From: Synergistota bacterium
GTDB taxonomy: Bacteria > Synergistota > Synergistia > Synergistales > Synergistaceae
Reading direction: 5' to 3'
NCBI GenBank assembly: GCA_023450745.1
Contig: JAEXGR010000021.1
Coordinates: 1 to 28,749, forward strand
DNA length: 28,749 nt
Below are positions 7,370-15,817 of this stretch, piece by piece. Made by a program: the position numbers and the translations under genes. The notes under the pieces were generated by a model. That model worked only from the letters and a program-made list of their open reading frames with translations, did not search any database and had not been told where the DNA came from. Numbering within the stretch: position 1 is the first letter of the stretch; every line of letters begins with the position of its first letter.

Positions 7370-9031
7370 ATGAAATCAAAACGCTTTGAAGCCCTTGCGG
7401 CGCGTCCTGTAAACAAAGACGGATTTGTACAGGAGTGGCCGGAAGTCGGATTGATCGCCATGAACAGCCCCTTTGACCCGAAGCCGAGCATCAAGATCGA
7501 AAACGGCGTGGTCACGGAGCTGGACGGAAAATCAAGAGCGGAGTTCGATATGCTCGATACATTCATCGCCGACCACGCGATCAAGCTCGACGGAGCCGAG
7601 CGCGTCATGGCGATGGACTCGCTTGAAATCGCGAGAAAACTGGTAGACATTAACGTGTCGCGCAAGGACATTCTCGCGATGACGCTCTGCATGACGCCGG
7701 CGAAGCTCGTAGACGTCGTCAACAAGCTCACCATCGTGGAGATAATGATGGCGATGACGAAGATGCGCGCCCGCAAGATGCCGAGCAACCAGTGCCATGT
7801 AACGAACGTTAAGGACAACCCGATACAGATCGCGGCAGACGCCGCCGAAGCCGGTATCCGCGGCTTCGACGAGATGGAGACGACGGTCGGTATCGCCAGA
7901 TACGCGCCCTTCAACGCGATGGCCCTTCTGATCGGCGCCCAGACCGGACGCCAGGGCGTGCTCACCCAGTGCGCTCTCGAAGAGGCGACCGAACTTCAGC
8001 TCGGTATGCGCGGTTTCACGACCTACGCCGAGACGATCTCCGTCTACGGCACGGAGCCCGTCTTCATGGACGGGGACGACACGCCCTACTCAAAAGCCTT
8101 CCTCGCCTCCTGCTACGCCTCGCGCGGACTCAAGATGCGCTTTACCTCCGGCACCGGTTCGGAGGTTCAGATGGGCTATGCCGAGGGCAAATCGATGCTC
8201 TACCTTGAGGCCCGCTGCCTCGCCATCACCAAGGGCGCCGGCGTGCAGGGCACCCAGAACGGCTCCGTCTCCTGCATCGGCGTACCCGCCGGCGTACCCG
8301 GCGGTATCCGCGCGGTAGCCGCGGAGAACCTGATCGCGATGCTCCTCGACCTCGAATGCACCTCCTCGAACGACCAGACCTTCACGCATTCGGACCTCCG
8401 CCGCGTGGCCCGTTCCGTCCCGCAGTTCTTCTCCGGCACGGACTTCATCTGCTCGGGCTACAGCGCGACGCCGAACTACGACAACATGTTTGCCGGTTCG
8501 AACTGGGACGCCGAGGACTTCGACGACTGGAACATCATTCAGCGCGACATGAGGATCGACGGCGGGCTCCAGCCCGTTAAGGAAGAGGACGTCATCCGTA
8601 TCCGCAACAAGGCCGCCCGCGCTCTGCAGGGAGTCTTCCGTGAACTCGGACTGCCCGCGATTACCGACGAAGAGGTCGAAGCCGCGACATACGCGAACGG
8701 CAGCAAAGACATGCCCGACCGCAACGTCAACGAAGACCTCAAGGCCATCGAAGAGATGATGGCGCGCAAGGTCACGGGCGTAGACTTCGTGAAAGCGCTT
8801 GAAAAGGCGGGCTTCCCCGATGTCGCCGAGGGCGTCTTCGGAATGCTCAAGCAGCGCGTCGCCGGCGATTATCTCCACACCTCCGCGATCCTTGACGAGA
8901 ACTTCCACGTCATGAGCGCAGTCAATGAGCCGAACGACTATCACGGCCCGATGACCGGATACCAGATCTCCGAGGAACGCTGGAACGAGATCAAAAATAT
9001 CAGCCAGGCTATTAGACCGGAAGATATCTAA
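7370..9031 (+). CDS. pduC: Diol dehydratase large (alpha) subunit PduC
   Basis: The 553-residue large subunit of a coenzyme B12-dependent diol/glycerol dehydratase, which converts 1,2-propanediol to propionaldehyde (or glycerol to 3-hydroxypropionaldehyde) by radical chemistry in a TIM barrel. Length matches PduC/DhaB (about 554). The start MKSKRFEALAARPVNKDGF and internal blocks such as CHVTNVKDNP, SGTGSEVQMGY and the FICSGYSATPNYDNMFAGSN block are characteristic. AAGGAGAGGG precedes the ATG at 7 bases. PduD and PduE follow at 15 and 12 bases, giving the normal alpha-beta-gamma order. Whether propanediol or glycerol is the main substrate is not decided by sequence; the pdu context favours propanediol. 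Confidence 0.97.
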   Translation: MKSKRFEALAARPVNKDGFVQEWPEVGLIAMNSPFDPKPSIKIENGVVTELDGKSRAEFDMLDTFIADHAIKLDGAERVMAMDSLEIARKLVDINVSRKDILAMTLCMTPAKLVDVVNKLTIVEIMMAMTKMRARKMPSNQCHVTNVKDNPIQIAADAAEAGIRGFDEMETTVGIARYAPFNAMALLIGAQTGRQGVLTQCALEEATELQLGMRGFTTYAETISVYGTEPVFMDGDDTPYSKAFLASCYASRGLKMRFTSGTGSEVQMGYAEGKSMLYLEARCLAITKGAGVQGTQNGSVSCIGVPAGVPGGIRAVAAENLIAMLLDLECTSSNDQTFTHSDLRRVARSVPQFFSGTDFICSGYSATPNYDNMFAGSNWDAEDFDDWNIIQRDMRIDGGLQPVKEEDVIRIRNKAARALQGVFRELGLPAITDEEVEAATYANGSKDMPDRNVNEDLKAIEEMMARKVTGVDFVKALEKAGFPDVAEGVFGMLKQRVAGDYLHTSAILDENFHVMSAVNEPNDYHGPMTGYQISEERWNEIKNISQAIRPEDI

Positions 9032-9046
9032 AAGAGGTGATACGAG

Positions 9047-9718
9047 ATGACTTTTGACGAAAAGGTACTGCGCTCCTTTATAGAAGAAGTAATAGCCGAA
9101 GTTATGGCACAGGAAGAAAAGAAAGCGGCCGCCCCGGCGGGAAACAAGCCGGCGGTCACCGACGAGGTCAGCAAACTTGAACTTCGCGAGACGGGCGAAG
9201 CCCCCAAGGGCGTAGCCTCCGACGAAGTGGTGATCGGACTCGCTCCCGCCTTCGGAGTCTACCAGACGAAGACGATCCTCGGCATCCCTCACGACAAAGT
9301 ACTGCGCGAGATCCTAGCCGGTATCGAAGAAGAGGGCATGAAATGGCGCGTGATCAAGGTCTACCGCACCTCCGACGTCTCCTTCATCGCCCATGACGCG
9401 GCCGCCTACAGCGGCTCCGGCATCGGCATCGGCATTCAGTCGAAGGGTACGACCGTCATCCACCAGAAAAACCTTCCTCCGCTCAGCAACCTGGAGCTCT
9501 TCTCACAGGCTCCGCTTATTGACCTCGCGACCTACCGCCAGATAGGCAAAAACGCCGCGAAATATGCGAAGGGCGAAGCGCCGACTCCGGTTCCCGTAAG
9601 AAACGACCAGATGGCGCGCCCCGCGTATCAGGCGATCGCCGCCCTGCTCCACATCAAGGAGACGGAGCACGTCGATAACAACAAGAAGCCGCAGAGCGTT
9701 GCTGTTTCGTTTAAGTAA
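9047..9718 (+). CDS. pduD: Diol dehydratase medium (beta) subunit PduD
   Basis: A 223-residue beta subunit that, with PduC, binds adenosylcobalamin. The N-terminal 20 residues (core KVLRSFIEEVIAEVMAQ) form an amphipathic helix joined by an Ala/Pro linker to the folded part beginning near residue 60. This is the known layout of an encapsulation peptide that docks the enzyme in the shell. The core shows DEVVIGLAPAFGVYQTKT, GIPHDKVLREILAGIEEEG and SGSGIGIGIQSKGTTVIHQK, all typical of PduD/DhaC. AGAGGTGAT lies before the ATG. Confidence 0.96.
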   Translation: MTFDEKVLRSFIEEVIAEVMAQEEKKAAAPAGNKPAVTDEVSKLELRETGEAPKGVASDEVVIGLAPAFGVYQTKTILGIPHDKVLREILAGIEEEGMKWRVIKVYRTSDVSFIAHDAAAYSGSGIGIGIQSKGTTVIHQKNLPPLSNLELFSQAPLIDLATYRQIGKNAAKYAKGEAPTPVPVRNDQMARPAYQAIAALLHIKETEHVDNNKKPQSVAVSFK

Positions 9719-9730
9719 GGAGGCAGAGTT

Positions 9731-10237
9731 ATGGATCAGGAACTGATGATGAAACTGATAGTTGAAAAGGTCATGGAGGCGATGAAGGCCGAGGGGAAAC
9801 CCGCCGCTTCCGCTCCCTCCGGCAATAAGGTGACCGCCGCGAACTACCCGCTCAGCGAGAAATCCGCGGACCGGCTGCAGAGCCCGACGGGCAAGAAGTT
9901 CACCGAAATGACGAAGGCCGGCGTACTGGCCGGGGCCATCAATCCGGAAGACATGCGCATCTCCCCCGAGACGCTTGAGATGCAGGCCCAGGTCGCCGAG
10001 TCCGTTGACCGCGACGCCTTTGCGAACAACATGCGCCGCGCCGCCGAGCTCATCGCCGTCGGCGACGACCGGCTCCTCGAAATATACAACGCGCTCCGTC
10101 CCTACCGCTCGACGAAGGCCGAGCTTATCGCGATCGCCGAAGAGCTCGAGACGCAGTATGGCGCGAAGATCTCCGGCGGACTTGTGAGGGAGGCCGCGGC
10201 GGCTTACGAGGCGAGAGGACGTCTCAAGAAAGACTAA
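9731..10237 (+). CDS. pduE: Diol dehydratase small (gamma) subunit PduE
   Basis: A 168-residue gamma subunit of the dehydratase. The body has the family phrases YPLSEKSADRLQSPTGK, ITPETL-like INPEDMRISPETL and RPYRSTKAELIAIAEELE. The N-terminus (QELMMKLIVEKVMEAMKAE, then a Pro/Ala/Ser linker) again looks like an encapsulation helix, similar to the one on PduD. AAGGAGG lies 7 bases before the ATG. Length is close to the enteric protein (about 173). Confidence 0.96.
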   Translation: MDQELMMKLIVEKVMEAMKAEGKPAASAPSGNKVTAANYPLSEKSADRLQSPTGKKFTEMTKAGVLAGAINPEDMRISPETLEMQAQVAESVDRDAFANNMRRAAELIAVGDDRLLEIYNALRPYRSTKAELIAIAEELETQYGAKISGGLVREAAAAYEARGRLKKD

Positions 10238-10262
10238 AGGCATTTCTGAAAGGAGACCCCCT

Positions 10263-12083
10263 ATGAAAATAGTCGCAGGTATAGACATCGGCAACGCAAC
10301 GACGGAGACGGCGTTAGCAAAGATAGTTGATGGAAAGGCGGAGTTCATCGGCGGCGCGACCGTGCCGACGACCGGTATCAAAGGAACCCGTCAAAACATC
10401 AACGGCGTCTTTCACTCCCTGACCTGCGCTTTGGAAGAGGCTGGACTTCCCATAGAAAAGCTGACCGCGGTACGTCTTAACGAGGCGGCGCCCGTTATCG
10501 GCGACGTCGCGATGGAGACGATCACCGAGACGATCATCACGGAGTCGACGATGATCGGCCACAACCCGGCGACGCCGGGCGGCGTCGGCGTAGGCAGGGG
10601 CGTTACCATAAATATAGAGGAACTCCTTTCAAAGGCGGCGGATGATGCTCCCTGCATCGCGGTCATCCCGGCCTCCGTCGATTTTGAATACGCCGCGAAG
10701 GTGCTCAACGACTATCATCGCCGCGGCGGCAGGATCAGCGCCGCCGTCGTGCAGCGCGACGACGGGGTGCTTATCAACAATCGCCTGGAGGCGAAGATGC
10801 CTATCGTCGACGAAGTCGGACTGATAGACAAAGTTCCGCTGGGGATGCCCGCGGCGGTAGAGGTGGCGGCCGCCGGCGGCGTGGTGGAGGTGCTCTCCAA
10901 CCCCTACGGGATCGCCACGCTCTTTGACCTGACTCCCGACGAGACGCGCCAAGTTGTTCCCATCGCCCGCGCCCTCATCGGCAACCGCTCCGCGGTGGTC
11001 ATCAAGACCCCCGAGGGGGACGTCAAGGAGCGCCGTATCCCCGCCGGCTTCATTGAGATCGCCGGCGGCGGCAAGACCGTTCGGGTCGACGTGGACGACG
11101 GCGCCGAGAAAATAATGAACGGCGTCCGCGCGATCCCCGTCGTGGAGGACGTACACGGCGAGCCGGGGACGAACGCCGGCGGCATGCTCGAAAAGGTCCG
11201 CCTCGTCATGGCGAACCTCACGGGGCAGCACACGCGGGAGATCAAGATTCAGGACCTCCTGGCCGTCGATACCTTTACGCCGCAGAAGGTGCGCGGCGGG
11301 CTCGCAAATGAGTTTTCTCAGGAAAACGCCGTCGGCATCGCGGCGATGGTAAAGGCCGACCGCCTGCAAATGGAGGCGATCGCCGGCGAGTTTTCCGAAA
11401 AGATCGGCGTTCAGGTGCGCGTGGGCGGCGTCGAGGCCGACATGGCGATACTCGGCGCACTGACGACGCCCGGTTCGTCCAAGCCTTTGGCGATTTTGGA
11501 CATGGGAGCCGGTTCGACGGACGCTTCGATCATCAACAAAGAGGGCGAGATCCATTCGATACACCTTGCGGGAGCCGGAAACATGGTGACGCTTCTGATC
11601 CAGTCCGAGATGGGGCTTGACAGCTTCGAAACGGCGGAAGATATCAAGAAGTATTCCCTCGCAAAGGTCGAGAGTCTCTTCCACATCCGTCACGAAGACG
11701 GAACGGCCGAATTTTTCAACGAGCCGCTGCCGCCGCATATTTTCGCGAAGGTCGTCATCCTCAAAGAGGGCAAGATGCTCCCGCTGGAGGGAGAGCATTC
11801 GGTAGAGAAGATTCGCCTCATACGCCGCCAGGCTAAAGAGAAGGTCTTCGTCACGAACGCCCTCCGCGCCTTGGAGAAGGTGAGCCCGACCGGCAATGTG
11901 CGGGACATTCAATTTGTCGTCCTCGTCGGCGGTTCGGCGCTGGACTTTGAAGTGCCTCAGCTTGTCACAGACGCGCTCTCCCAATACCGGGTGGTCGCCG
12001 GACGCGGAAATATCCGCGGCTGCTGCGGCCCGCGAAACGCCGTCGCCACGGGACTCGTCCTTTCGGCGGCGCAGGAGGGCTAG
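10263..12083 (+). CDS. pduG: Diol dehydratase reactivase large subunit PduG
   Basis: A 606-residue reactivating-factor large subunit (DdrA/PduG family, about 610). It has the actin-like ATPase fold: AGIDIGNATTETALA at the N-terminus is the phosphate 1 loop and LDMGAGSTDASI in the second half is the matching phosphate loop. With PduH it uses ATP to remove damaged cobalamin from inactivated dehydratase so that a fresh cofactor can bind. AAAGGAGA lies upstream of the ATG. pduH follows only 4 bases after the stop, as usual for this partner pair. Confidence 0.96.
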   Translation: MKIVAGIDIGNATTETALAKIVDGKAEFIGGATVPTTGIKGTRQNINGVFHSLTCALEEAGLPIEKLTAVRLNEAAPVIGDVAMETITETIITESTMIGHNPATPGGVGVGRGVTINIEELLSKAADDAPCIAVIPASVDFEYAAKVLNDYHRRGGRISAAVVQRDDGVLINNRLEAKMPIVDEVGLIDKVPLGMPAAVEVAAAGGVVEVLSNPYGIATLFDLTPDETRQVVPIARALIGNRSAVVIKTPEGDVKERRIPAGFIEIAGGGKTVRVDVDDGAEKIMNGVRAIPVVEDVHGEPGTNAGGMLEKVRLVMANLTGQHTREIKIQDLLAVDTFTPQKVRGGLANEFSQENAVGIAAMVKADRLQMEAIAGEFSEKIGVQVRVGGVEADMAILGALTTPGSSKPLAILDMGAGSTDASIINKEGEIHSIHLAGAGNMVTLLIQSEMGLDSFETAEDIKKYSLAKVESLFHIRHEDGTAEFFNEPLPPHIFAKVVILKEGKMLPLEGEHSVEKIRLIRRQAKEKVFVTNALRALEKVSPTGNVRDIQFVVLVGGSALDFEVPQLVTDALSQYRVVAGRGNIRGCCGPRNAVATGLVLSAAQEG

Positions 12084-12087
12084 CGCG

Positions 12088-12453
12088 ATGTACGTCGAGC
12101 AGGAGCGCCCCACGATCAAAATATTCTTTCGTGAAGGTCCGCGGCTCGCCAGCCTGCTTGAGCAGATAGGCTACGGCATCGAAGAAGAGGGGATACCCTA
12201 TGAGGCCGTTGCCTATTCCTCGCAAGAGGACGCCTGCGGCCTTGCCTGGGACGCGGCGCGCGCCTCGCAGATGGAAGTCGGTGTCGGCATAGACGCCGAA
12301 TCTGTGGCGCTGCACTATGCGAAGCTTGAAAAAGAGAGGCCGCTCTTTAAAATATCCGCCCGCTCCGGCGACGAAGAGGCCCGGGTGATCGGGACCAACG
12401 CCGGGCGGCTTGTAAAAAAGCTTCCGCTGAAGATCGCGGAAAGCACCCGTTGA
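12088..12453 (+). CDS. pduH: Diol dehydratase reactivase small subunit PduH
   Basis: A 121-residue small subunit of the reactivase. ATG 12088 is used, with GCAGGAGGGC overlapping the end of pduG as ribosome site. The body, with GYGIEEEGIPYEA, ASQMEVGVGIDAES and RVIGTNAGRLVKKLPLK, shows the beta-subunit-like fold of PduH, which swaps with PduD of the dehydratase during reactivation. Length fits the family (about 120). Confidence 0.94.
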   Translation: MYVEQERPTIKIFFREGPRLASLLEQIGYGIEEEGIPYEAVAYSSQEDACGLAWDAARASQMEVGVGIDAESVALHYAKLEKERPLFKISARSGDEEARVIGTNAGRLVKKLPLKIAESTR

Positions 12454-12468
12454 TAAGGTGGTGAAGTA

Positions 12469-12939
12469 ATGGCGCACCTGATGAGTTTAGGACTGATAGA
12501 GACCGTGGGGCTTGTCGCCGCCGTAGAGGCCGCCGACGCCGCCGTTAAATCGGCGAACGTGGCGCTGGTGGGTTACGAGCTCGCCAGAGGCAGCGGTATG
12601 GCGACCGTCAAGGTCGAGGGAGACGTCGGCGCGGTAAACGCGGCCGTCTCCGCCGCGAAGGCCGCGGCCTCCAAGGTCGGCCGGGTGGTCAGTACGAGGG
12701 TGATTGCGCGCCCGAGCTCGTATCTTGAGACGCTGGTGCGTAACCCTGAAACGGTGGGCGTCCGCCTGCCCAAACCTGAGGAGCCCGAAGCGAGGGAGCC
12801 CGAGACACAGGAGTCCGAAGCGAAGGCCGCCGGAGCGCCCGCGGCAGAGTCCGAGGCCGCGAAGCCCGAAGAAAAGACCGAAGGCGGAAAGGCTCCGCAG
12901 CCGAGAACGAGAAAGCATAATAACTCAAAAAAGCAGTAA
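12469..12939 (+). CDS. pduK: BMC-H shell protein with long C-terminal tail (PduK-like)
   Basis: A 156-residue protein. Residues 1-90 are a BMC hexamer domain (GLIETVGLVAAVEAADAAVK, pore loop LARGSGMATV). From about residue 98 a low-complexity tail rich in Glu, Pro, Ala and Lys follows and ends in a basic patch, KHNNSKKQ. The position next to pduJ and the BMC-plus-extension layout match PduK. The tail here contains no Cys, whereas some PduK proteins carry Cys that may hold a metal centre. The tail is probably disordered and may reach into the lumen or the cytoplasm. Start supported by the GTGGTGAAGTA region and the conserved MSLGLIE opening. Confidence 0.85.
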   Translation: MAHLMSLGLIETVGLVAAVEAADAAVKSANVALVGYELARGSGMATVKVEGDVGAVNAAVSAAKAAASKVGRVVSTRVIARPSSYLETLVRNPETVGVRLPKPEEPEAREPETQESEAKAAGAPAAESEAAKPEEKTEGGKAPQPRTRKHNNSKKQ

Positions 12940-12962
12940 AAAGTGAACAGGAGGTTTTTTAA

Positions 12963-13238
12963 ATGAGCGAAGCACTGGGAATGATCGAGACAAAGGGACT
13001 GGTCGGCGCCATCGAAGCGGCCGATGCGATGACAAAATCAGCTAACGTCGTGCTCATCGGATACGAAAAGATCGGCTCCGGTCTGGTAACCGTCATGGTA
13101 CGCGGCGACGTGGGCGCGGTAAAGGCGGCGGTGGACGCCGGCGCCTGCGCGGCGGAAAAGGTTGGAGAAATAGTCTCCCAGCACGTCATTCCGCGTCCTC
13201 ACGCGGACGTCGAGAAGCTTCTTCCGAAGGCTCTCTAA
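12963..13238 (+). CDS. pduJ: BMC-H shell protein PduJ
   Basis: A 91-residue hexamer shell protein, almost identical to PduA of this locus, with the same pore loop KIGSGLV and the same C-terminal block VSQHVIPRPHADVEKLLP. Differences are confined to the first 10 residues, a few core positions (such as MTKSANVVLIGY) and the last few residues. AGGAGG lies 8 bases before the ATG. Its place directly after the pduK-like gene is that of pduJ. It is likely to be a main facet tile. Confidence 0.95.
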   Translation: MSEALGMIETKGLVGAIEAADAMTKSANVVLIGYEKIGSGLVTVMVRGDVGAVKAAVDAGACAAEKVGEIVSQHVIPRPHADVEKLLPKAL

Positions 13239-13250
13239 GAAGATCTTACG

Positions 13251-13910
13251 ATGGCAGCCGAGAGCGCAGGCAGCAGGGAAAATCTGATAAAACTGGTCAC
13301 GCGGCTGGTTTTGGAAGAGCTTGCCAGGGGACCGCGGATACCGCTGGGCGTTTCTAACCGCCACGCGCACCTGAACCGCGAAGATATGGACCTTCTCTTC
13401 GGCGAGGGCAGCGAACTGACGCGCAAAAAGGATCTCGGACAGCCGGGACAGTATGCCGCGGAAGAGACTGTAAGCATAAAAGGGCCGAAGGGGCAGATCA
13501 ACAAAGTCCGCGTGCTGGGCCCCCTGCGCCCCGACACCCAGGTGGAGATCTCGTTTTCGGACGGCTTCGCGCTGGGGGTCAATCCGCCGGTGCGCGAGTC
13601 GGGCAAGCTTTCCGGCACGCCGGGGATAGAGATAATCGGGCCTCGGGGTTCCGTCAAAAAAGAGGGCAGCGTCATCGCCGCCCTGAGGCACATCCACATG
13701 TCGGACAAAGAGGCGGCGCTCTACGGCTTCAAAGACAAAGAGATCGTCGACGTAGAGGCGGGGTCGCCGGAGCGTTCGGCGATATTCCGCAACGTGCTGC
13801 TTCGCGTCAGCGACAAGTACGCGCTTGAAATGCACCTTGATACGGACGAGGCAAACGCCGTCGGAGCCAAAACCGGCGACTTTGTCAGGATAGTCGGACG
13901 GGCTCTGTAG
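13251..13910 (+). CDS. pduL: Phosphotransacylase PduL
   Basis: A 219-residue PduL-type phosphate propanoyltransferase, which turns propionyl-CoA plus phosphate into propionyl-phosphate and free CoA inside the shell. The zinc-site signatures are visible: VSNRHAHLNREDMDLLFG near residue 35 and a second ALRHIHMSDKEA near residue 145. The first 25 residues, with SRENLIKLVTRLVLEELARG, form an encapsulation-type helix, so this copy is probably lumenal. No strong ribosome site is seen; the start lies 12 bases after pduJ. The matching kinase gene (pduW) is not in the window. Confidence 0.95.
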   Translation: MAAESAGSRENLIKLVTRLVLEELARGPRIPLGVSNRHAHLNREDMDLLFGEGSELTRKKDLGQPGQYAAEETVSIKGPKGQINKVRVLGPLRPDTQVEISFSDGFALGVNPPVRESGKLSGTPGIEIIGPRGSVKKEGSVIAALRHIHMSDKEAALYGFKDKEIVDVEAGSPERSAIFRNVLLRVSDKYALEMHLDTDEANAVGAKTGDFVRIVGRAL

Positions 13911-13912
13911 CG

Positions 13913-14734
13913 ATGGCCGCGGACCTCACGATTCCCAACCAGACGCTGCGGGAATTCGCGCGGCTGGTGGAAGAGGGTTCGGTCAACCCGTGGGAGGGAG
14001 GCCTTAAGGTCGGCGTCGACCTGGGCACCGCAAACATCCTCATCTCCGTCACGGATTGTGCGAACCGCCCGGTGGCCGGAATCAGCACCGCCTCCTGCGT
14101 CGTGCGCGACGGCATCGTGGTGGATTACGCAGGCGCCGTCAGAACCGTGCGTTCGATGAAGGCCAGGCTCGAAGCAGGTCTGGGCGTAAGGCTGACGAAG
14201 GCCGCCTGCGCGATTCCGCCGGGAATCTCACCGGGGAACGCCAAGGCCATCGGCAATGTGGTCGAGGCGGCCGATTTTGAACTGACGGCGATAGTGGACG
14301 AACCGACGGCGGCGGCTGCGGTGCTGGGAATAAAAGACGGCGCCGTGGTGGATGTCGGCGGCGGCACGACCGGCATCAGCATCCTCCGGGAGGGAAAGGT
14401 CGTGCGCACCGCCGACGAGCCGACGGGGGGAACGCACATGACGCTGGTGCTGGCGGGTTTTCACCGGACGTCGACCGACGAGGCCGAACGCCTTAAAAAA
14501 GACCCCTCTCAGGAGCCGAACGTCTTTCCCGTCATCAGGCCTGTCGTTGAGAAAATGGCCTCGATAGTGGCGGGAGCCGTCAGAGGCCTTGAGGTGGAGA
14601 CGATCTACGTCGTGGGCGGCGCCTGCTGCTTTAAAGAATTTGAAGGTATTTTTGAAAAACGGATCGGTATCCCTACGGTCAAGCCTGCGGCGCCGCTGTT
14701 GGTGACGCCGCTCGGGATAGCGATGAACGCATAA
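13913..14734 (+). CDS. eutJ: EutJ-family actin-like chaperone
   Basis: A 273-residue protein of the EutJ family, related to DnaK/actin ATPases. The phosphate loops VGVDLGTANILISV (near residue 40) and VVDVGGGTTGISIL (near 145), and the DEPTAAAAVLGI motif, are all present. EutJ is usually an ethanolamine-compartment gene thought to be a chaperone, with no proven biochemical role. Its presence between pduL and the pduM-like gene, two bases after the pduL stop, shows it serves the diol compartment here. It may help reactivate the dehydratase beside PduGH or assist cargo assembly. Confidence 0.92.
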   Translation: MAADLTIPNQTLREFARLVEEGSVNPWEGGLKVGVDLGTANILISVTDCANRPVAGISTASCVVRDGIVVDYAGAVRTVRSMKARLEAGLGVRLTKAACAIPPGISPGNAKAIGNVVEAADFELTAIVDEPTAAAAVLGIKDGAVVDVGGGTTGISILREGKVVRTADEPTGGTHMTLVLAGFHRTSTDEAERLKKDPSQEPNVFPVIRPVVEKMASIVAGAVRGLEVETIYVVGGACCFKEFEGIFEKRIGIPTVKPAAPLLVTPLGIAMNA

Positions 14735-14748
14735 AGGCGGGTGATACT

Positions 14749-15549
14749 GTGAGAGAAGAATTTACGCTTGAAAGGGCCGAGGAAGCTCTGGTGGCCGAGG
14801 TGGTGCGCCGGGTGGCGGAAAAGCTGATAAGCGTCCAGAAAAAGGCGCTCGTCGTCTACACCGGTTCGCTGATCGGGTTCGTTCCCGCGCTCGTCAGCCT
14901 GCAGCAGCTTCAGCAGGCGGGATTCACCTTCGACCTTTTTCTCTCCAAGAGCGCGTCGAAGCTGCTTGACGTTGATACGCTGCGCGCGGTTCTGACCCCC
15001 GGAGCCTTTTATCAGGAAGAGAAGCTGGACCGCGCGCCCGAGGCGCTGGCCGCGCCCTATTACACGGTGCTTGTGCCGGCGCTGACGGTGAACACGGCCG
15101 CCAAACTCGCCGCCTGCATCGCCGACACCCCCGCCGCGCGGATAATATCGAATTCCATGATGCGCGGCAAAAACGTCGTCATCGCGCGGGACGGCTGCTG
15201 CCCGGAAAACGCCGAGCGCGCCGCGAAGGGCTATCGTATGACTCCGGCCCTGAAAGCAAAGCTCTCCGCAAACCTCGAGGCGCTGAGGGACTTCGGCGCG
15301 GCGGTCTGCGGCTGCGACACGCTGGCCTTCAAGACGATGAAGCTCGTCGCGCCGAAGGAGGGTGGCATGCCGGCCGCTTTGCGGACGGAGGCGAAGAGCT
15401 TCTCCTGCGCGAAACGGGTGATCGGCCGGAGAGATGTGACCGCCGTTCCCGGCGGTTCGCTGCTGAAAGTCCCCGGAAACGCGCTTGTGACACAGCTTGC
15501 GCATGACGCGGCGCGCCAGCGCGGCGTCCGGATAGAAAAAGAGGTGTAG
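14749..15549 (+). CDS. Flavoprotein-fold protein in the pduM position
   Basis: A 266-residue protein starting with GTG. The first 30 residues form an amphipathic helix (EEALVAEVVRRVAEKLI) like the encapsulation peptides in this operon. Residues 33-170 match the PF02441-type flavoprotein fold: a VVYTGSLIGFVPALVSLQQL start with a Gly-Ser loop, then VLVPALTVNTAAKLAACIAD, which resembles the ATxNTxAKxAxGIxD motif of FMN-binding decarboxylases. The C-terminal 45 residues (with NALVTQLAHDAARQRGV) resemble, from memory, the end of enteric PduM. It occupies the pduM place before pduN. FMN binding is inferred, and no substrate can be named. PduM is needed for proper compartments in Salmonella but has unknown function. 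Confidence 0.7.
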   Translation: MREEFTLERAEEALVAEVVRRVAEKLISVQKKALVVYTGSLIGFVPALVSLQQLQQAGFTFDLFLSKSASKLLDVDTLRAVLTPGAFYQEEKLDRAPEALAAPYYTVLVPALTVNTAAKLAACIADTPAARIISNSMMRGKNVVIARDGCCPENAERAAKGYRMTPALKAKLSANLEALRDFGAAVCGCDTLAFKTMKLVAPKEGGMPAALRTEAKSFSCAKRVIGRRDVTAVPGGSLLKVPGNALVTQLAHDAARQRGVRIEKEV

Positions 15550-15551
15550 CC

Positions 15552-15815
15552 ATGTATCTGGCAAGAGTTATCGGAACGGTCGTCTCCACCAGCAAGAACG
15601 CGGCTCTGATCGGGATGAAGCTGCTTATCGTCGAACGGGTCAACGAATACCTCGAACGCGAAGGTAAATGCGAGGTGGCGGTCGATTCTGTCGGAGCCGG
15701 CACCGGCGAGCTCGTCCTGGTCCTTGAGGGAAGCTCCGCCCGGCGCGTCTTCAGCGAAAACGCCCCCGTGGACAAAGCCATCGTCGGTATCGTCGACACT
15801 GTCGAGGTGGGCTAG
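15552..15815 (+). CDS. pduN: BMC-P vertex protein PduN
   Basis: An 87-residue EutN/CcmL-family protein; pentamers of this family cap the vertices of the shell. The start MYLARVIGTVVSTSKNAALI and the end ENAPVDKAIVGIVDTVEV are characteristic, with a DSVGAGTGELVLV middle. It lies 2 bases after the preceding gene and 2 bases before pduO. Only one pentamer gene is present in the locus. Confidence 0.96.
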   Translation: MYLARVIGTVVSTSKNAALIGMKLLIVERVNEYLEREGKCEVAVDSVGAGTGELVLVLEGSSARRVFSENAPVDKAIVGIVDTVEVG

Positions 15816-15817
15816 GG

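Noticed and set aside
8090..9292. A 400-codon open frame on the minus strand opposite pduC and pduD
   Set aside because: It is a shadow of two clear dehydratase genes with no protein motif of its own.
10629..12119. A 496-codon open frame on the minus strand opposite pduG
   Set aside because: It lies wholly over a strongly recognisable reactivase gene, has no ribosome site or family features, and its His/Asp/Arg-rich composition is what reversed GC-rich coding DNA gives.
12469..12939. Frameshift or fusion artefact joining a shell gene to random sequence
   Set aside because: The tail stays in frame, is compositionally consistent and ends with a normal stop 23 bases before pduJ, as expected for a PduK-type extension.
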